Origin: Actinomyces johnsonii
Lineage (GTDB): Bacteria; Actinomycetota; Actinomycetes; Actinomycetales; Actinomycetaceae
DNA: 64,000 bases
Direction: 5' to 3'
Assembly (NCBI RefSeq): GCF_006546835.1
Contig: NZ_VICB01000005.1
Location: 1 to 64,000, forward strand
The notes under the pieces were generated by a model. That model saw nothing but the letters and a program-made list of their open reading frames with translations. It did no database searches and was not told the DNA's origin. The position numbers and the translations under genes were made by a program. Below are positions 25,718 to 34,671 of this stretch, piece after piece (position 1 is the first letter of the stretch; the number at the start of each line of letters is the position of its first letter).

Positions 25718-26863
25718 ATGGACGGTGGAGGACGCAGCCTCGGCGCTCAGACACTGCTCTCCCTGATCTCAGTGGGTCCCATGAGCCGCGGCGAGCTCGG
25801 CGGGCGCTTGGGACTGTCTCCGGCCACGACGACGCGCACGGTGCGTCCGCTCATCGAGGCCGGCCTCATCGAGGAGCGGCCCCCGGTGGAGGCCAGTGGG
25901 CCGGGGCGGCCCACCCGCCTCCTGGCCGTCGTTGCGGGCTCCGCCACCGTCGCGGGCGTCAAGCTCACCGCCGACCGCCTCTACGCCGTCCTGACCGATC
26001 CACTGGGCGAGGTCCTGGTCGGGGAATCCCTGCCGCTGACCGAGACCGACCCCGACTCCGTGACCGCCCTGATCGCCTCCGTCGTGGCCGGCCTGGCCGA
26101 GCGCAGCGGTCGCCGGCCGGACGCGATCGGGATTTCCCTGGGGGCGGCCGTCGTCGGGAGGCGGACCGTGGTCGTGGCCAGCTTCCTGGGCTGGCGCGAT
26201 GTCCCCCTGGCCGCCAGGGTCGCCGAGGCCACCGGGTTGCCCTGCGCCGTGGCCAACGACGTGCGCGCCTTCGCCTACGCCGAGGCCTGGTTCGGGGCGG
26301 GGCGCGGCAAGGATCCCTTCGCCCTGGTCACCCTCGGCGCCGGGATCGGGTGCGGCATCGTGATGGGCGGCCAGGCCATCTCTGGGGCAAGGGGGGCGGC
26401 CGGCAGCGTCGGGCACCTTCCGGTGGATCCGTCCGGACCGAGCTGCGAGATCGGGCACCCCGGGTGCGCCCGCGCCCTGGCTTCGACCACCGGGATCGTG
26501 CGGGCGGCCGCCGAGCACCTGGGGTGTGAGGAGAAGGGGCTGGACCTCGAGCGGCTTCTGGATCCAGAGCTTCGTCGACAGGCGGGCGTCGACGGCGTCC
26601 TGCGCCGTGCTGCGCTGGCGGCCGGGAGGGTCGTGGGGACTCTCATCGCCTACGTCGATCCCGAGCTCGTCGTCGTCTCCGGCGAGGGGATCGCCGTGGT
26701 GGAGACCTACCGCGAGACCTTCGAGAAGGAGGTGGACGCCCTGCGGCACTGGGCGGCCGCCCCAGTGCCGGTCCTGCTGCGCCCCTTCGAGTTCGACGAG
26801 TGGGCGCGCGGCGCCGCGGCCCTGGCGCTGGAGCAGTGGACGGTGGTGGCGGGCGACCGGTAG
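25718..26863 (+). CDS. ROK-family transcriptional repressor
   Basis: 381 residues: an N-terminal winged helix ([20 protein letters not shown]) fused to a sugar-kinase-like ROK domain that senses a sugar. [16 protein letters not shown] matches the ROK glycine-rich core. The usual zinc motif (GH-x-CxCGxxGCxE) is degenerate: GH, then [10 protein letters not shown], lacking the middle Cys. Divergent from the alpha-galactosidase operon, which it presumably represses in the absence of inducer. ATG 25718 is chosen because the helix-turn-helix begins soon after; an in-frame ATG at 25586 would overlap the opposing promoter. Confidence 0.88.
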   Translation: MDGGGRSLGAQTLLSLISVGPMSRGELGGRLGLSPATTTRTVRPLIEAGLIEERPPVEASGPGRPTRLLAVVAGSATVAGVKLTADRLYAVLTDPLGEVLVGESLPLTETDPDSVTALIASVVAGLAERSGRRPDAIGISLGAAVVGRRTVVVASFLGWRDVPLAARVAEATGLPCAVANDVRAFAYAEAWFGAGRGKDPFALVTLGAGIGCGIVMGGQAISGARGAAGSVGHLPVDPSGPSCEIGHPGCARALASTTGIVRAAAEHLGCEEKGLDLERLLDPELRRQAGVDGVLRRAALAAGRVVGTLIAYVDPELVVVSGEGIAVVETYRETFEKEVDALRHWAAAPVPVLLRPFEFDEWARGAAALALEQWTVVAGDR

Positions 26864-27114
26864 ACGATCCCCGTGACCCACAACAGCCGCCGTCATCTTC
26901 CGCCGCGACCTGGCCTCCTTCGGCTCGGTGGCGGCTCCGGGCGCCGCCTTCGCCCAGGCCGCCCGCAACGACGCCAGAATCGCCTCGCGCAAGAAGCCCT
27001 GAGGCGGGTCCTCTCCGGATGCCTCTCCGCTGCGAGCCCCGTCAGGCGTGCGTCTGGTCACGACGGTCCGTCAGGACTGGGGCGGGGCCCTGCCGCGCCC
27101 TACACTGCTCGGCG
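26864..27114 (+). other. Intergenic region with a short coding-like stretch
   Basis: In the third frame, 26877-27000 reads without interruption as [20 protein letters not shown] and on to RIASRKKP then stop, with no start codon near its beginning. Composition is protein-like, so it may be a gene remnant or chance. The miaB promoter lies at the 3' end of this region. Confidence 0.25.
27101..27106 (+). promoter_or_regulatory. Predicted -10 element of miaB
   Basis: TACACT, 8 nt before ATG 27115, consistent with a leaderless or near-leaderless mRNA. Confidence 0.35.
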
Positions 27115-28776
27115 ATGACCACGCTCGCCACCACCGCCCCCGCTCTCGACGCCCGCGGCGCCCTGCCGCGCACCTACCACGTGCGCACCCTCGGCTGCCA
27201 GATGAACGTCCACGACTCCGAGCACATGGCGGGACTGCTGGAGGGGGCCGGCTACCTGCGCGTCGAGGACGTGCCCGAAGCCGCCGCCCGCGCCACCGAT
27301 GCCGGTGACGGCGGCGCCGACGTCGTCATCATCAACACCTGCTCCGTGCGCGAGAACGCCGCCACCCGGCTCTTCGGCAACCTGGGCCAGCTCGCCGCGG
27401 TCAAGCGCGAGCGCCCCGGCATGCAGATCGCCGTGGCCGGTTGCCTGGCCCAGCAGATGGGGGAGGGGATCGTGGAGCGTGCCCCCTGGGTCGACGTCGT
27501 CTTCGGCACCCACAACCTCGACGTCCTGCCCGCCCTGCTCGAGAGGGCCCGTCACAACTCGGCGGCCGCCGTCGAGCTCGAGGAATCCCTCAAGGTCTTC
27601 CCCTCCACCCTGCCCACGCGCCGGGAGTCGGCTTACGCCGCCTGGGTCTCCATCGCGGTGGGCTGCAACAACACCTGCACCTTCTGCATCGTGCCCTCCC
27701 TGCGCGGCAAGCAGCGCGACCGCCGCCCCGGCGAGGTCCTGGCCGAGGTTGAGGCCGTCGCCGCCCAGGGCGCCATCGAGGTGACCCTTCTGGGCCAGAA
27801 CGTCAACTCCTACGGCGTGGGTTTCGGCGATCGCGGCGCCTTCGCCAAACTGCTGCGGGCAGCCGGCTCGGTCGAGGGTATCGAGCGCGTGCGCTTCACC
27901 AGCCCCCACCCGGCCGCCTTCACCGACGACGTCATCGAGGCGATGGCCACCACCGAGGCCGTCATGCCCAGCCTCCACATGCCCCTGCAATCGGGATCCG
28001 ACCGGGTGCTGCGCGCCATGCGCCGCTCCTACCGCACCAAGCGCTTCCTGGGCATCCTGGACAAGGTCCGCGACGTCATGCCCGAGGCCGCCATCACCAC
28101 CGACATCATCGTCGGCTTCCCCGGCGAGACCGAGGAGGATTTCCAGGCCACGCTCGACGTCGTCGAGCGGGCCCGCTTCGCCTCGGCCTACACCTTCGAA
28201 TACTCCCCGCGCCCCGGCACCCCCGCCGCCGACCGCGACGACCAGGTTCCGCTCGAGGTCGTCAAGGACCGCTACCGGCGGCTCGACGCACTGGTACGCC
28301 GCATCGCCCGAGAGGAGAATGAGCGCCAGGAGGAGCGAGTCGTCGAGGTGCTCGTCGCCGAGGGTGAGGGGCGCCGCGACTCGGCCACCGCCCGCATCTC
28401 CGGGCGCGCCGCCGACAACCGGCTGGTCCACGTGGCCCTGCCCGAGGGACTGGCCGAGGACGACTACACCGCCGGAGCGCCTCGCCCCGGCGACATGGTG
28501 AGCGTACGCGTTACTCACGGCGCCCCCCACAACCTCATCGCCGACTCCGCCCGCTGCGGGCGAAAGCTGGACCCGGTAGCCGCGGCCGCCAATGAGGCGC
28601 TCAAGCCCGGTGACCGCCTCTGGTTCGACGACGGACCTGCCCTGTTCCAGGTACGGCGCACTCGCGCCGGAGATGCCTGGGAGCGCCGTCGGGCCGAGGC
28701 CTGCGCCGCACCCGAGCCCGACACCGCCCCGGTGAGCCTGGGGCTGCCCACCTTGCGCGTGGGCGCGCCGGTCTGA
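27115..28776 (+). CDS. miaB: tRNA-2-methylthio-N6-dimethylallyladenosine synthase MiaB
   Basis: Radical-SAM methylthiotransferase acting on i6A37 of tRNAs reading UNN codons. The N-terminal UPF0004 domain has Cys28 (TLGCQMN), NTCSVREN and AGCLAQQ for the auxiliary 4Fe-4S cluster; CNNTCTFC (Cys184, 188, 191) binds the SAM cluster; a TRAM-like domain follows, and the last 60 residues are a poorly conserved extension. 553 residues. ATG 27115 is chosen over a much longer upstream frame because conservation begins here. miaA, which makes its substrate, is encoded about 13 kb further on rather than adjacent. Confidence 0.95.
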   Translation: MTTLATTAPALDARGALPRTYHVRTLGCQMNVHDSEHMAGLLEGAGYLRVEDVPEAAARATDAGDGGADVVIINTCSVRENAATRLFGNLGQLAAVKRERPGMQIAVAGCLAQQMGEGIVERAPWVDVVFGTHNLDVLPALLERARHNSAAAVELEESLKVFPSTLPTRRESAYAAWVSIAVGCNNTCTFCIVPSLRGKQRDRRPGEVLAEVEAVAAQGAIEVTLLGQNVNSYGVGFGDRGAFAKLLRAAGSVEGIERVRFTSPHPAAFTDDVIEAMATTEAVMPSLHMPLQSGSDRVLRAMRRSYRTKRFLGILDKVRDVMPEAAITTDIIVGFPGETEEDFQATLDVVERARFASAYTFEYSPRPGTPAADRDDQVPLEVVKDRYRRLDALVRRIAREENERQEERVVEVLVAEGEGRRDSATARISGRAADNRLVHVALPEGLAEDDYTAGAPRPGDMVSVRVTHGAPHNLIADSARCGRKLDPVAAAANEALKPGDRLWFDDGPALFQVRRTRAGDAWERRRAEACAAPEPDTAPVSLGLPTLRVGAPV

Positions 28777-28824
28777 CTGAATCCCACGTGAGGTGATCTT
28801 CGGGGAAGGAGTGCCCTTGTGGTT

Positions 28825-28844
28825 TGTACCTAGAGGTATGTACA
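28825..28844. promoter_or_regulatory. Putative operator of the TetR-gap unit
   Basis: Near-perfect palindrome: TGTACCTA-GAGG-TATGTACA (7 of 8 arm positions pair). Its right part belongs to a 20-base direct repeat, GAGGTATGTACAGTT(A/C)TGGC, at 28833-28852 and again at 28914-28933 over the regulator's start codon. Confidence 0.55.
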
Positions 28845-28918
28845 GTTATGGCATCAGGTTCAGGAAGGAGTGGAATCGGGTGGCCGCCGTGCCTCCCGGG
28901 GGTACGTCATGGTGAGGT

Positions 28919-29539
28919 ATGTACAGTTCTGGCGTGGACTCGAGAGACAAGCTGGTTGAGGCGATGGCTGAGCTGATGTGGGAGCGTGGCTACAGCGCCA
29001 CGAGCCCGCGAGCGGTTCGCGAGCTCTCCGGCGTTGGTCAGGGGAGCATGTATCACTATTTCCCCACCAAGCGGGATCTCGGGCTGGCGGCCCTGAATCA
29101 CAACTGCCAGGTCCAGCTGGATTCCTGGAAGGCCGCGCTCAAGGATCTTGAGGATCCGCTCGAGATCCTCAATGCCTACCTCACCCTTCCGCGTGATCCG
29201 CTTAAAGGCTGTCGAGTCGGTCGGATGGCCCAGGACAAGGCGGTGGTGGCCGACGACGGTCTCCGTGAGCCGGTCGCCGAGGCCTTCGCTCGGCTTCGCG
29301 AGATGCTGGTTGTCGTCATTGGCGCGGCCAGGTCGCAGGGGCGCCTACCGGCAGACCTTGAGCCGGACCATCTGGCTCGCACGATGGTCGCCGTTGTTCA
29401 GGGCGGTTACGTCCTGGCCATGGCCGAGCAGGACAGAGCCCCGTATGACGCGGCCTGTCAAGGCGCCCTCGAGCTGCTCCGTGTAGCGGCCGGGGCCGCT
29501 GGCGCGGCTCCCGGTGGCGACGGGCCCGCCTCCTCCTGA
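28919..29539 (+). CDS. TetR-family regulator
   Basis: 206 residues with N-terminal helix-turn-helix (ERGYSATSPRAVRELSGVGQ then GSMYHYFPTKRDL) and a C-terminal domain of the kind seen in YxaF/LmrA-like regulators. Start uncertain: ATG 28919 lies within a direct-repeat element and GTG 28934 is possible. The gap gene begins 58 nt downstream on the same strand, so the two may be co-transcribed. The palindrome and repeat upstream suggest autoregulation. Ligand unknown. Confidence 0.85.
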   Translation: MYSSGVDSRDKLVEAMAELMWERGYSATSPRAVRELSGVGQGSMYHYFPTKRDLGLAALNHNCQVQLDSWKAALKDLEDPLEILNAYLTLPRDPLKGCRVGRMAQDKAVVADDGLREPVAEAFARLREMLVVVIGAARSQGRLPADLEPDHLARTMVAVVQGGYVLAMAEQDRAPYDAACQGALELLRVAAGAAGAAPGGDGPASS

Positions 29540-29597
29540 TCCTGACAAGTCGGCGTCGGTGTCCTCTGACGCCACCATTCACCGAAGGAGAAGGATC

Positions 29598-30602
29598 ATG
29601 ACTATTCGTATCGGTATCAACGGCTTCGGGCGTATCGGACGCACGTACCTGCGTGCCGCGCTGGCCGGCGGGGCGGACGTCGAGGTCGTCGCCGTCAACG
29701 ACCTGACCGACGCGGGCACGCTGGCCACGCTCTTGGAGTGGGACTCAGTGGCAGGACATCTCGACGGCGTTACCGCCGACGGCAAGGACCTCGAGGTCGC
29801 CGGGCGGACAATCAAGGTCTTCTCCGAACCGGCTCCGGCCAAGATCCCCTGGGGCGAGGTCGGGGCTGACGTCGTCATCGAGTCGACCGGGTTCTTCGTC
29901 GATCGGAACAAGGCCGCCGAGCACCTCAAGGGCGGCGCCAAGAAGGTTATCGTCTCCGCTCCCGCAAAGGGCGATGTCCCCACCTTCGTTCTGGGCGTGA
30001 ATGACGACCGGTTGGACGTCTCAGCCGCCGACGTGTTCTCCAACGGGTCGTGCACCACCAACTCCCTGGCACCGCTGGCCAAGGTGCTCAACGACACCTT
30101 CGGGATCGAGAGCGGGCTCATGACGACGGTCCACGCCTACACCGGTGACCAGCGGCTCCACGATGCGCCCCACAAGGACCTGCGTCGGGCGCGTGCGGCC
30201 GCCGCCTCCATCATCCCGACCTCCTCTGGCGCCGCCAAGGCTATCGGTCTGGTCATCCCCGAGCTCGACGGGCGCCTGACCGGCGCGGCCCTGCGAGTGC
30301 CGGTTCCGGTCGGCTCGATCACCGACCTCACCGTGGTCACCTCCCGTCCGGCAACGGTCGAGGAAGTCAACGCAGCCTTCCGCGAGGCTGCCGATCATGG
30401 GCCACTTGCCGGATACCTGCAGTACTCCCAGGCCCCGATCGTCTCCCATGACATTGTCGGAAACCCGCACTCCTCGATCTTCGACGCACCCCTGACCGAG
30501 GTGAGTGGCGGCCAGGTCAAGGTCTTCGGCTGGTATGACAACGAGTGGGGCTTCTCCAACCGGCTCGTGGAGTTCTCTCAGAAAGTTGGTGAGCGGCTTT
30601 AA
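29598..30602 (+). CDS. gap: Glyceraldehyde-3-phosphate dehydrogenase
   Basis: Glycolytic phosphorylating GAPDH, 334 residues. INGFGRIGR starts the Rossmann fold; VNDLTD provides the acidic residue that favours NAD. The catalytic Cys152 sits in SNGSCTTNS, a slight variant of the common SNASCTTN, and HAYTGDQRLHDAPHKD contains the base His. ATG 29598 follows GGAGAAGG. It stands alone rather than with pgk and tpiA, behind a TetR gene. Confidence 0.96.
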   Translation: MTIRIGINGFGRIGRTYLRAALAGGADVEVVAVNDLTDAGTLATLLEWDSVAGHLDGVTADGKDLEVAGRTIKVFSEPAPAKIPWGEVGADVVIESTGFFVDRNKAAEHLKGGAKKVIVSAPAKGDVPTFVLGVNDDRLDVSAADVFSNGSCTTNSLAPLAKVLNDTFGIESGLMTTVHAYTGDQRLHDAPHKDLRRARAAAASIIPTSSGAAKAIGLVIPELDGRLTGAALRVPVPVGSITDLTVVTSRPATVEEVNAAFREAADHGPLAGYLQYSQAPIVSHDIVGNPHSSIFDAPLTEVSGGQVKVFGWYDNEWGFSNRLVEFSQKVGERL

Positions 30603-30620
30603 GAACCTGTCTCTCGGGTC

Positions 30621-30653
30621 CGACGGCGGTGATGTCTGGCGGCACCGCCGTCG
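30621..30653. terminator. Terminator between gap and apbE
   Basis: Perfect 11-bp arms CGACGGCGGTG and CACCGCCGTCG with an 11-nt loop, 18 nt after the gap stop and between converging genes. Confidence 0.75.
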
Positions 30654-30677
30654 GCCCTGAGGGCCCTGGCCGTCCGC

Positions 30678-31631
30678 TCACGCCGTGAAGATCTGGCCGG
30701 GCAGGTCGCAGAATCCCCGGGATACCGAGGCCCGCCCATGGCTGGAGAGGATGACGCACTCGAAGCGGAAAGCTTGAGCCAACTGCTCCGGATCCGCGCA
30801 GAACAGGGCGGTGGCCAAGCCGTCGGCGGCTGCGCAGGACTCGGCCACCACCCAGGTGGCCGTTATGTTCTTGGCGGGTAGCCCGGTGAGCGCGTCGAGA
30901 ATATGGTGCAGACCCGTGCCCCAGGAGCGCCGGTGCGGGCTTGATCCGCATACGGCGCCGCGGGTTACCTCCACGGTCCCGACGACGATGCCCTCCCTGC
31001 CCGGCTGCTCCAGTCCCACGCGAACCGGCTTCCGACTGTGGATGAGCAGGTCGCCCGAGCCGTCGATGACGAATTCCTCGATGCCGTGGGCCAGGAGGAT
31101 CTCGCCCATGTCATCGGCCAGGAATCCCTTGCCGACGGCGCCCACATCCAACAGTGCCGGATGCGACATGGTGAGCCGGTCGCCGTCGTGCCTCACGACG
31201 TCCGTCCACGTGCCCCGGCCGTGGAACGCGCCGATGCGCTCGGCCGCACCGCTCCTGACCGTGAAGCTCAGTTGAGGGTCGTACCCCAGCTCCACCAGGT
31301 CGGCCCCGCACAGAGGATCGATGCGTCCGTGTGACGCGGCGTGCAGCCGGTCGTAGAGGTCGAGCATGATGGACGAGCCTGCGGGCAGCTCCACCGTGAT
31401 CGGACCCTCGCCCAGTGCGCCGTCTGCGATACGACGCACCAGGGACGACGGGCGGAACCTGGACCATACGGCTTCGAAGGTCTCCGCATGCTCGATGACA
31501 GCTGCTCCCGTCCTCGGTGGGAGCCGGGACGGGGTGCGAACCGTCCAGATGGTGCCTGTTGCGGGAAAAGAAAAAGACCCGCCATCGAGTGAGGCCAGCG
31601 TGGAAGGGGCCATCCAGTGAGATGAGGTCAT
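30678..31631 (-). CDS. apbE: ApbE-family FAD:protein FMN transferase
   Basis: 317 residues. ApbE proteins attach FMN covalently to a Thr in (S/D)GA(T/S)xT motifs. Family motifs seen: ATGTIW near the N-terminus, WSRFRPSS, LLDVGAVGKGFLADD, VIDGSGDLL, HHILDALTG and AADGLATALF (Mg-binding Asp). No signal peptide or lipobox is visible, unlike many exported ApbE proteins. ATG 31631 has AAAGGAG 11 nt upstream. Divergent from the iron operon whose last gene encodes a protein with an FMN-acceptor motif, its probable substrate. Confidence 0.88.
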   Translation of the reverse strand: MTSSHWMAPSTLASLDGGSFSFPATGTIWTVRTPSRLPPRTGAAVIEHAETFEAVWSRFRPSSLVRRIADGALGEGPITVELPAGSSIMLDLYDRLHAASHGRIDPLCGADLVELGYDPQLSFTVRSGAAERIGAFHGRGTWTDVVRHDGDRLTMSHPALLDVGAVGKGFLADDMGEILLAHGIEEFVIDGSGDLLIHSRKPVRVGLEQPGREGIVVGTVEVTRGAVCGSSPHRRSWGTGLHHILDALTGLPAKNITATWVVAESCAAADGLATALFCADPEQLAQAFRFECVILSSHGRASVSRGFCDLPGQIFTA

Positions 31632-31772
31632 CGCCTGCTGCTCTCCTTTCCGCCGATCGAGAGGGTTGACCTCGACGTGAACATACTGCGTGTTCCCGTG
31701 GCGATGTACGCGAGGATATCGGCGTCTTCCCAGGAAACGAACTGACGTTTTGTCATGAATGCCGTCTGACCT

Positions 31773-31802
31773 TTGACGATGAAGGTTAGGGAAGCCTAAG
31801 CT
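31773..31802 (+). promoter_or_regulatory. Possible promoter of the iron operon
   Basis: TTGACG (31773-31778), an 18-nt spacer and a weak TAAGCT (31797-31802). The DtxR-like box overlaps the -10 part. Transcription starting near 31809 would favour the downstream start codon of the FTR1 gene. Confidence 0.35.
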
Positions 31803-31804
31803 TC
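31786..31804. promoter_or_regulatory. DtxR/IdeR-like iron box
   Basis: The 19-bp window beginning TTAGGGAAGCCTAA matches about 14 of 19 positions of the DtxR/IdeR consensus and has TTAGG/CCTAA arms. It lies between apbE and FTR1 and could control both according to iron. Confidence 0.6.
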
Positions 31805-31894
31805 AGTGTGAGGATGTCGATATTCATGAATGTCATCGACAGATTCGCAAGAAGGCTCGACCGACAGTTCCCAGCTGTGCAAAGGACAACCCGT

Positions 31895-33754
31895 ATGCGC
31901 CATTCACAGGCAGCGCTCCCGCACCGGCGTGACGGCTCGTTCGCCGCCTGTGCCGCATTCGCGCTGATGGCCATGGCCCTGTTCATCACCCCCCTCCTGT
32001 CCTACCCAGCGCTGCGGGCCGATGCCGCCGAGTCCGCTACCGACTACGACACGTGGACTGCTGCTGCGACCACTGTCGACACCGAGCTTCAGGCAGCCGT
32101 CGCCCAGTACAACAGCGGAAACACCTCCGGTGCCGCAGCAGGTATACAACGCGCCTACAACACGGCCTACGTGGCCTCCAACCTCTCGCGCGTCACTACC
32201 GACCGTATCGGTGTCCAGAGAGCCGCAGACCACAAGACCACGTTCGACTCCCTGAGGCAGTCGGCGTACTCCGCGGGCAATGGAGAGGCCCTATCCAGCC
32301 AGGCCGCGGCGCTGTCGGCTGACATCGCCGCCGATGCCACGCAGCTTGACGGCATGGCCGATCTTGCTGGCCCCCGCGACTACGCCGCTCAGCAAGCGGC
32401 GACCACAGCCACCGAACGCGCCCAGCTCGACGCCAAGAAGACCAACGTCAACGAGGGGCGTGGGGAGCGCAGCTGGGCGCAGGTCGCCTCCGAGATGAGC
32501 GGCCTCATCGACCAGGCGGTCGAGAAGACGCGGTCCGGCGACGGACAGGGCGGGGCGGAACTGGTCAACAAGGCCTACTACGGCTACTACGAGAAGCTCG
32601 GTTTTGAGAAGACCGTCATGGCCGTCATCTCCGGAGACCGCGTCTCCGAGGTCGAGAATCAGTTCAAGGTGGTTCGCAAGGCCATGATTGCGGGGGACTC
32701 GAATGCGACGGCGCAGTCCGAGCGCCTCAAGGACATGATCACTCAGGACGCTGGCACGCTCGATGCGAGCGGAGGCAAGGTGAACCCCGTACGAGCCTTC
32801 TTCACCGGCTCCTTCGGACAGGCCTTCCTCATCCTGCTTCGTGAGGGGCTCGAGGCGATCCTCGTGGTCGCCGCCGTCATCGCCTACCTCATCAAGGCGG
32901 GGCTCAAGGACCGGGTCCGGCTGGTCTACCTGGGTCTGATTCTGGGCCTGGTCGCCTCCGGAATCGTTGCGGTCCTGTTCGCCGTGCTCTACAACTCTGC
33001 CTCCTCCCACCAGGAGATCCTCGAGGGCGCCGTGGCGCTCATAGCCATGGTCATGCTCCTGTTCACCTCCAACTGGATGCTCTCGAAATCCTCGGTCAGC
33101 TCCTGGAACGCCTACATCAAGGACAAGACGGAGGCCTCCGTGTCCACCGGGGGCGTGTGGGCACTGGCCTCCTTGTCTTTCCTAGCGGTCTTCCGGGAAG
33201 GCGCCGAGACGGTCATGTTCTACCAGGCCCTGCTCACCATGGATCGCTCCGGCGGAGCTTCCATCTGGCAGGGATTCGCCGCCGGGATGGTTGTCCTCGT
33301 GGCCGTTTTCCTGGTCATCCGCTACACCAGCGTCAAGATCCCGCTGCGCCCCTTCTTCGCGATCACCAGCGCGCTCATGGCCATCCTGGTGGTCATCTTC
33401 GCCGGCGGTGGCCTCCATGCCCTCATCGAGGGTGACATCGTCTCAGGCACCTACGTGACGGGTTGGCCCACCTACGACTTCCTGGGCATCTACCCCTACC
33501 ACGAGACTCTCGTGTTCCAGGCCCTCATCGCCATCGTTGTCGTCGTTCTCGGAATCGTCTCCACCATCAAGAGGCGTCAGGCCGAGCGCACGCATCGGGC
33601 GAATGACGAGCGCGGTCTGTCGACTCGGCGGTCCGGTGAGGCCGGCCGTTCCTCGAAGGATGCGGCCGAGGAGGCAGAGGAAGCAGAGGAGGCCGAGCAG
33701 GTCGAGCAGGTCGAGGAGGCCGAGGAGGTTGCCGACGTTTCCAGTGCCCACTGA
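31895..33754 (+). CDS. FTR1-family iron permease
   Basis: 619-residue membrane protein. After a signal peptide (hydrophobic AFALMAMALFITPLL, cleavage near ADA) comes an extracytoplasmic, mainly helical domain of about 250 residues, then about seven membrane segments with the two iron-path motifs REGLE (Arg316-Glu320) and REGAE (Arg434-Glu438). The C-terminal tail is strongly acidic, Glu-rich and repetitive. FTR1 proteins pass Fe3+ produced by an oxidase or handed over by a P19-like protein. ATG 31895 is chosen because AAAGGA stands 8 nt upstream and the signal peptide is then normal; codons at 31808, 31814 and 31826 are alternatives. First gene of a seven-gene run. Confidence 0.9.
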   Translation: MRHSQAALPHRRDGSFAACAAFALMAMALFITPLLSYPALRADAAESATDYDTWTAAATTVDTELQAAVAQYNSGNTSGAAAGIQRAYNTAYVASNLSRVTTDRIGVQRAADHKTTFDSLRQSAYSAGNGEALSSQAAALSADIAADATQLDGMADLAGPRDYAAQQAATTATERAQLDAKKTNVNEGRGERSWAQVASEMSGLIDQAVEKTRSGDGQGGAELVNKAYYGYYEKLGFEKTVMAVISGDRVSEVENQFKVVRKAMIAGDSNATAQSERLKDMITQDAGTLDASGGKVNPVRAFFTGSFGQAFLILLREGLEAILVVAAVIAYLIKAGLKDRVRLVYLGLILGLVASGIVAVLFAVLYNSASSHQEILEGAVALIAMVMLLFTSNWMLSKSSVSSWNAYIKDKTEASVSTGGVWALASLSFLAVFREGAETVMFYQALLTMDRSGGASIWQGFAAGMVVLVAVFLVIRYTSVKIPLRPFFAITSALMAILVVIFAGGGLHALIEGDIVSGTYVTGWPTYDFLGIYPYHETLVFQALIAIVVVVLGIVSTIKRRQAERTHRANDERGLSTRRSGEAGRSSKDAAEEAEEAEEAEQVEQVEEAEEVADVSSAH

Positions 33755-33914
33755 TACGACCCCTCCGGCTAGCAGTCGAATCCCGCACCCAGACCCACTG
33801 ATCCGCGGCTGCTGCGACGCCCGTGCTAACAACCCGGGCCGGCGTCACGGCTCACCACCGCACATCACCCAACCACATCGCTGCCAAGCAGCCGCAACAC
33901 AGCAAAGGAATCCC

Positions 33915-34523
33915 ATGCGTACACTCAAGATCGTCAGCGCCATCGGAGCAATCGTCCTAGCGGGCACCCTGGGGCTGACCGCCTGCTCCTCCGGTGACAA
34001 ATCCAACGCCTCCAGCTCCGCCTCGGCCGCCGACGACGCCAAGGGCAAGGGCTTCGAGGAATATCCTGTCGGTAGCGACAAGGAGGCCGAGAAGCAGATC
34101 AACGTCTCCGTCGTCTACTTCCAGCCTATCGACATGGAGCCCCAGGGGATGGGGCTCAAGGCCGCTGACGCTTCCTTCCACCTGGAGGCCGACGTCACCG
34201 GGCTGGAGGGCAACACCCTGGGCTACGGCAAGGGCGATTTCGTCCCGGGACTGACCATTGACTACTCCATCACCAACAAGGACACCGGGCAGGAAGCCAC
34301 CAGTGGGACCTTCATGCAGATGAACGCCTCCGACGGCCCCCACTACGGCGCCAATATCGCCCTGCCGGACGCTGGCACCTATCAGCTCACGCTGAAGATC
34401 CACAGCCCTGCCGAGAACGGCTGGATGCTCCACGTCGACAAGGAGACCGGCGTCGAAGGGCGCTTCTGGACAACCCCCATCGAGCTCAGCTGGGACTGGC
34501 AATACACTCCGCACGAGTGGTGA
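33915..34523 (+). CDS. Tpd/P19-type iron-binding lipoprotein
   Basis: 202 residues. Lipobox LTAC puts it on the outer membrane face. The mature domain belongs to the Tp34/P19 iron-transport family: VVYFQPIDMEPQGMGL and ADASFHLEADV supply the Met/His/acidic metal-site residues, and GPHYGANIALP is a further conserved stretch. P19 partners FTR1 in Campylobacter and other bacteria. ATG 33915 follows AAAGGA. Encoded 160 nt after FTR1 and before the DUF2318 gene, the family's standard neighbourhood. Confidence 0.9.
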   Translation: MRTLKIVSAIGAIVLAGTLGLTACSSGDKSNASSSASAADDAKGKGFEEYPVGSDKEAEKQINVSVVYFQPIDMEPQGMGLKAADASFHLEADVTGLEGNTLGYGKGDFVPGLTIDYSITNKDTGQEATSGTFMQMNASDGPHYGANIALPDAGTYQLTLKIHSPAENGWMLHVDKETGVEGRFWTTPIELSWDWQYTPHEW

Positions 34524-34671
34524 CGGCTAAGAACACGCGGGGCCGATGACGTGACCGGCTGTGTTCCTCGGTGCTCGTCTGGAGGATCGGGTGAGGAAGT
34601 GAATCCCGACCGCTCCGGCGTGCGCGAGGCGGCCGGCCGTCGTCGGCCTCTGAGCCAACTCAAGGAAGAAG

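Noticed and set aside
30042-30065. GAPDH active-site variant SNGSCTTNS as sign of altered function
   Set aside because: The catalytic Cys and surrounding residues are intact; small changes at these positions are tolerated in the family.
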